Source of the DNA: Priapulus caudatus
Lineage: Eukaryota > Priapulida > Priapulimorpha > Priapulimorphida > Priapulidae
DNA: 21,203 nucleotides
Reading direction: 5' to 3'
Assembly (NCBI RefSeq): GCF_000485595.1
Contig: NW_014580201.1
Location: 5,139 to 26,341, forward strand
A program made the position numbers and the translations under genes. A model generated the notes under the pieces. The model was given only the letters and a program-made list of their open reading frames with translations, was not told the origin of the DNA and ran no database searches. Shown piece after piece: positions 18,971 through 21,203 of the stretch; the first letter of the stretch is position 1, and each line of letters opens with the position of its first letter.

Positions 18971-19785
18971 CAGGAAGTGCCTCTCATCCAGTTGTGGTCA
19001 AGAGCCCGGATACTGATGTCTTCATCATAGGAGTAGCAAGAGCCAAAGAGATAGGTAGCGAGTTGTTATTTCACACTGGAAGGGGCAACAACACGAGGAC
19101 TCTTGGCTTGGCTGCCATAAGTACCTACCTCGGGGAAGATGTTTGCAATGCACTTATTTCTTTCCATTGCTTCACTGGCTGTGACTCTGTTAGTAGTTTC
19201 TATGGTAAATCCAAAGCAAAGGCATACAAGTTAATGGTAGAAAGTGCCGAGTTTAAGGCTACATTCCAACAGTTAGGGGACTCATTCACAGTGAACGAAG
19301 ATAATTTTTGTGGACTCGAGAGATTCGTTTGTCAGTTATATGGGCAAGGATGCGACAGTGTTAATAAGGCACGCCACAACATGTTCCTCATGTTGATCAA
19401 GTCAGAAGCGCGTCTTCCACCAACACATGACGCACTGAGACAGCATATAAAGAGAGCCAATTACCAGGCTGCTGTACATCGTCTTTGTCTGGAGCAGACC
19501 CCCGACATTCCAAGCCCACATGGGCATGGTTGGAAAGTGGAAGACGGAGGACTAAATGTTGTCTGGGGAGAACAACCCCCTGCCCCAAGCAGTTTGCTTG
19601 AACTGACTTACTGCACTTGCAAAAAGACAAACTGTCAGATGCCAGATGGTAAAAACAAGGGCAGATGTTCTTGCAGGCAGCATAATGTACCATGTACTGA
19701 TCTGTGCAAGTGCACTGATTGCCAAAATTCGATGGCTGGAGAATCTTTAGATGAAGACTCAGACATAGAAGATGAAGATGTGTAG
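18964..19785 (+). CDS. Exon 3, third frame: PIN/FEN-like core plus CXC domain
   Basis: The open frame 18940-19785 has 281 codons; the family match begins at about residue 10. SPDTDVFIIG (residues 22-31) and CFTGCDSVSSFYGKSK (77-92) match the metal-binding D-x-D and the G-x-D motif plus helix-hairpin region of FEN/XPG-type PIN nucleases. This is an inference from motif spacing. Residues 225-261 are a tesmin/TSO1-like CXC domain (C-x-C-x4-C, then CSC, C-x3-CKC-x2-C), a zinc-binding, usually DNA-binding module. An acidic tail follows (DEDSDIEDEDV). No in-frame upstream start fits, because the first Met (18940) lies inside the domain, so this is the 3' part of the gene, not a separate protein. 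It is the least damaged part of the locus. Confidence 0.8.
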   Translation, partial: TSSGSASHPVVVKSPDTDVFIIGVARAKEIGSELLFHTGRGNNTRTLGLAAISTYLGEDVCNALISFHCFTGCDSVSSFYGKSKAKAYKLMVESAEFKATFQQLGDSFTVNEDNFCGLERFVCQLYGQGCDSVNKARHNMFLMLIKSEARLPPTHDALRQHIKRANYQAAVHRLCLEQTPDIPSPHGHGWKVEDGGLNVVWGEQPPAPSSLLELTYCTCKKTNCQMPDGKNKGRCSCRQHNVPCTDLCKCTDCQNSMAGESLDEDSDIEDEDV

Positions 19786-20354
19786 TGTTCACATTGTTGA
19801 TACTTTACCTTAGTTGTAGCTTCATTTCAGTTAGCTACTCTGTTATCACACAAAAGTTTCTAGTTCTGGATGAGAGGTTAACAGAGAAACATGTTTATTG
19901 GCCTCTAGATTGGACTGATACTTTGTGAATAGTTAAGTAGGCTGTATTTCTATCAGTTATCAGTCTGATTATTATCTGTGTATATAGGCTAATGTGTATC
20001 AATAATTGTAAACTGTTTAATTTGATGTTTCTACTGTAAACCTGAAGTGTGCTGACTATACATTTTTAAAACAAATTATTTGTCAAAATGCAATATTTAT
20101 ATAACTATCTGTAATGCACACAAATGTATGGAAACAATGAATGGATATATGCTAAGGCTTAAGTCAAGCCAATTTTCCTGTATTTCTTCAAGTGTATTAG
20201 TGTGCAACTTTCGGACTTGCGTAGTTGTAAATTCTGGTTCAATGATTTTTTATCTCCTATCACACAAAAATTCAAATAGTTACCAGGGGTGGGTGACGGA
20301 AATAAAAATCTGGAAGGATTTTCACTGCTCGGCCCACGGTCTAATAGGCTAATA
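19786..20354 (+). other. Presumed 3' UTR and downstream DNA
   Basis: AT-rich sequence without coding support follows the stop. The nearest AATAAA hexamer is at 20301-20306, about 515 bases downstream, so any poly(A) site is weakly supported. Confidence 0.4.
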
Positions 20355-20545
20355 TATACGCGCGGCTATGGCCCGTAGGATAGTGTACTAACTCTAATAT
20401 CTCGCAAAGGAGTTGAGTTACATTTCTAAAATTCTAGATACATATAAACACATCTCTTAGCTATGGTCTCCGTAAATTTTGAGTTTATTGAAGCATGAAT
20501 AGTTTAATTAATTACCAACAAGTGCCGCAGTGCGACAGGGCTCAT
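20355..20545. repeat. Repeat F, right copy, abutting a family-B-like left end
   Basis: It is a direct-orientation match to 15467-15666. It runs into acaagtgccgcagtgcgacagggctcatct, which resembles the left end of family B (11279 onward, acaagagctgcagagcgacagcgctcacct). F may therefore be the flank or another part of a B-like element. Confidence 0.65.
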
Positions 20546-20815
20546 CTGGTGTCTGGTGTTCTGCTGATAAATTCATTTGTGCATAGCAAGACGTCTTATA
20601 CATAAGTCTTCTTTATTCTTGTTTGACGTTCGTCGCCAATTCGAACAAATATATCAGCTACACTTTCGCACCCACCTAATCTCTATGGGCTAATTCTAAT
20701 AAGAAGAACAATAATAACAATTCAAATACAAGTTAATGAATGACATTGACGTTGGCATAAAAGATTTCAACATATGAGCATGGATTTCCAAGTTTAATTA
20801 AAGGGGTTGGGGGTC
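20546..20815. other. Non-coding stretch, nothing recognised
   Basis: AT-rich, no domain-supported ORF. taagaagaacaataataac at 20699-20717 looks like a repeat 3' tail but has no partner in the window. Confidence 0.4.
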
Positions 20816-20995
20816 CTTCTCTGCCACCTCCCTCCCCACTGCGTCCCACCTCCCTCCCTCCTGCCTCTCACCTCCATCCCCCTGCCTCCCACTTCACTCC
20901 CCTTGCCTCTCACTTCCACCCCCTTACCTCCCATCTCCCTCCCCCTGCCTTCGACCTCCCTCCCCCTGCCTCCCACCTCCCATGCCCTTGCACAC
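20816..20995. repeat. Pyrimidine minisatellite, about 21-bp unit
   Basis: About eight diverged units of the form cacctccctccccctgcctcc run head to tail. One strand is almost pure pyrimidine. The open frames through it (Pro/Leu/Ser on plus, Gly/Arg/Glu on minus) come from the repeat and are not genes. Confidence 0.8.
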
Positions 20996-21076
20996 CATCT
21001 CGCACGACCTAATTGTACCCCGTTTCCCGCTCGCATACACACCGTATCACCGTTTTCCTGTCCCCGTCTCAATTTA

Positions 21077-21078
<2 letters not shown>

Positions 21079-21113
<35 letters not shown>

Positions 21114-21138
21114 ATCTTAGACTTTCTCTCTCTCTCTT
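21079..21138. repeat. CT microsatellite
   Basis: (TC)n at about 21079-21111 and a shorter tract at 21125-21138 are separated by tttatcttagac. Confidence 0.9.
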
Positions 21139-21203
21139 TTAATTATATAAATTTTTAAAAAAACCCAGCGATGATGCCTTTTACTGCCCCCTCAATAATA
21201 CTT

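Larger units (their letters stand above)
15947..19785 (+). pseudogene. Broken multi-exon PIN/FEN-like and CXC-domain gene
   Basis: Overall locus. Exon 1 is 15947-16145, exon 2 is 18122-18220 and exon 3 is 18604-19785. The protein order is an N-terminal Cys/His module, a CIIC zinc-ligand-like motif, a PIN/FEN-like nuclease core and a CXC domain. Within exon 3 the readable protein moves through three frames (from 18606, from about 18773, from about 18964), so no single intact product is encoded. From memory, family members carry several hundred residues between the CIIC motif and the KEEL segment, and these are absent here. Element E2 sits in intron 1. Family copies are numerous in some marine invertebrates, suggesting a transposable or expanded origin, but I cannot name the element type. 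Sequencing indels are the alternative to true decay; this part of the window otherwise looks clean. Confidence 0.6.

Noticed and set aside
19397-19792. Minus-strand ORF of 131 codons
   Set aside because: Shadow of the well-supported plus-strand CXC-domain frame.
15467-20545. F repeats as LTRs of a retrotransposon
   Set aside because: No gag, protease, reverse transcriptase or integrase lies between them, no primer-binding site is visible, and the intervening gene has introns in the coding direction.
20794-21142. ORFs of 92 and 111 codons at the right end
   Set aside because: They read the pyrimidine minisatellite and CT tract; composition is Pro/Leu/Ser or Gly/Arg/Glu only.

Overview
The window looks like nuclear DNA of a multicellular animal, most likely a marine invertebrate such as a mollusc or another lophotrochozoan. 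It has no operon-like packing and no long ORFs. One gene-like region has GT-AG exons with matching intron phase. Most of the rest is interspersed repeats, foldback elements and simple repeats. The clade is an inference from repeat style and from the one recognisable protein family.

Left third (1-9372): a 366-bp MITE-like element with long terminal inverted repeats (1-366) plus a linked 640-bp tail recurs at 3163-4832. The second copy is broken by another repeat, called family B here. A three-unit tandem repeat, family C, fills 1858-2736, and another C copy lies at 7628-7976. From roughly 2.2 kb to 9.37 kb every repeat copy differs from its partner by dense one-base indels. This stretch looks like poorly corrected long-read sequence, so absence of ORFs there means little. 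A short minus-strand ORF at 5771-6124 looks protein-like but is not recognised.

Middle (9373-15946): the clean half of family E (E1) is about 97% identical to a second copy at 16354-17372 (E2) and carries an extra internal module of about 140 bp. A full-length clean family B element (11277-12612) has palindromic ends. A TA/AC microsatellite block sits between two single N bases (14306, 14524).

Right third (15947-19785): this is the only convincing gene. It holds remains of a multi-exon protein with an N-terminal Cys/His module, a PIN/FEN-like nuclease domain and a C-terminal tesmin/TSO1-like CXC domain. Exon 1 has a good Kozak ATG. Exons 2 and 3 have clean splice sites, and introns 1 and 2 are both phase 1. 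Within exon 3 the reading passes through all three forward frames, the middle of the protein is missing, and the acidic E-E-A-D-T motif expected before the SPDTDVF motif cannot be read. I call it a broken copy, unless assembly indels explain it. Element E2 lies in intron 1. Two direct copies of repeat F (15467-15666, 20355-20545) flank the gene. The right end is a pyrimidine minisatellite and a CT tract.
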